DNA of 64,000 nt, taken from Variovorax ginsengisoli. Lineage in GTDB: Bacteria; Pseudomonadota; Gammaproteobacteria; Burkholderiales; Burkholderiaceae_C. The translations under genes and the position numbers were made by a program. This document shows, in pieces, positions 63,757 to 64,000 of this stretch. The notes under the pieces were generated by a model. It ran no database searches and was not told where the DNA came from. It saw only the letters and a list, made by a program, of their open reading frames with translations. The stretch's first letter is position 1, and every line of letters starts with the position of its first letter. The stretch lies in the NCBI RefSeq assembly GCF_030811835.1, contig NZ_JAUSRO010000003.1, positions 310,001-374,000 on the forward strand, read 5' to 3'.

Positions 63757-64000
63757 TGACCTAGGCTCCGGATGTTGGAATCGGTTGCAGCGCTGCCGCC
63801 GCCGCGCTGGTAGCGGTTGACGGCACGGTTGTGGTCGTCGAGCGAGCTGCTGAACTGGCTGGTGCCGTCGCCGCGCGCCACGAAATAGAGCGCCTTGCTG
63901 CGCGCCGGCTGCACAGCAGCCAGCAGCGCCGCCTTGCCTGGCATCGCGATCGGCGTGGGCGGCAGGCCGCCGCGGGTGTAGGTGTTCCAGGGCGTGTCGG
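63753..64000 (-). CDS. mltG: Endolytic murein transglycosylase MltG, C-terminal part (cut by window end)
   Basis: Reading from the window edge: [20 protein letters not shown] then [20 protein letters not shown], the conserved C-terminal region of YceG/MltG with the NTY and GLPPTPI signature. The N-terminal membrane helix and the catalytic Glu lie beyond 64000. MltG cleaves nascent glycan strands at the inner membrane. The stop overlaps the tmk start. Confidence 0.9.
   Translation of the reverse strand, partial: DTPWNTYTRGGLPPTPIAMPGKAALLAAVQPARSKALYFVARGDGTSQFSSSLDDHNRAVNRYQRGGGSAATDSNIRSLGQ

Overview
The window is high-GC, gene-dense DNA of a betaproteobacterium, most probably Burkholderiales/Comamonadaceae and very plausibly Variovorax. 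The housekeeping order mltG-tmk-holB-tatD at the right end, the cbpA/cbpM and pssA-like genes on the left, and above all an iad-type (indole-3-acetic acid degradation) gene set point there. This is inferred from gene content; no rRNA or other marker is present. I see no tRNA, rRNA, CRISPR array, transposase or phage gene.

Layout. 1-4514: the end of an IclR regulator, a scar made of a decayed amidohydrolase copy joined to the back half of a Sir2 deacetylase gene, a secreted protein of unknown function, an intact CodA-like amidohydrolase and a divergent AraC regulator. 4603-16865: ordinary chromosome (alpha/beta-hydrolase, CbpM/CbpA, histidine phosphatase, phosphatidylserine synthase, PAS-GAF-GGDEF protein, a DUF2868/DUF3482 GTPase pair, a 24-residue membrane peptide with its own terminator, an exporter-type ABC protein, a GAF protein, a MocR regulator). 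17050-24777: a peptide/amide import operon (binding protein, two permeases, fused double ATPase) followed by azlCD and an amidase, divergent from the MocR gene. 24823-28536: a two-component system, a barstar-like protein and a Tat-exported DUF3237 protein. 28649-30713: an opine-dehydrogenase-family gene and a 3-hydroxyacyl-CoA dehydrogenase, closed by a bidirectional terminator.

30744-57710 is the most interesting part: a MarR gene facing a run of about 20 same-strand genes. The first half (31384-48658) encodes IorA/IorB-like 2-oxoacid oxidoreductase subunits, a 2Fe-2S reductase, Rieske oxygenase alpha and beta subunits, an acyl-CoA ligase, a thiolase-fold protein lacking the thiolase nucleophile, a DUF35-SDR fusion, an isatin-hydrolase-like cyclase, an SDR, and a LivJ-H-MG-F importer. 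These fit a route: IAA is imported and hydroxylated to dioxindole-3-acetate, activated to the CoA ester, cleaved by retro-aldol reaction to isatin plus acetyl-CoA, hydrolysed to isatinate, and oxidatively decarboxylated to anthranilate or anthraniloyl-CoA. The second half (48758-57710) is a partial duplicate: two more LivJ proteins flanking a second Rieske alpha subunit without a beta partner, a second LivH-MG-F set and a second CoA ligase. It may serve another auxin-like substrate or a second oxidation step.

57762-64000 returns to ordinary chromosome: a membrane GGDEF protein with a DGDEF site, an MFS transporter behind an AT-rich palindromic promoter region, an ankyrin protein, and tatD-holB-tmk-mltG, overlapping head to tail. 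Functional calls in the auxin region rest on family recognition, visible motifs and gene order; substrates are inferred.
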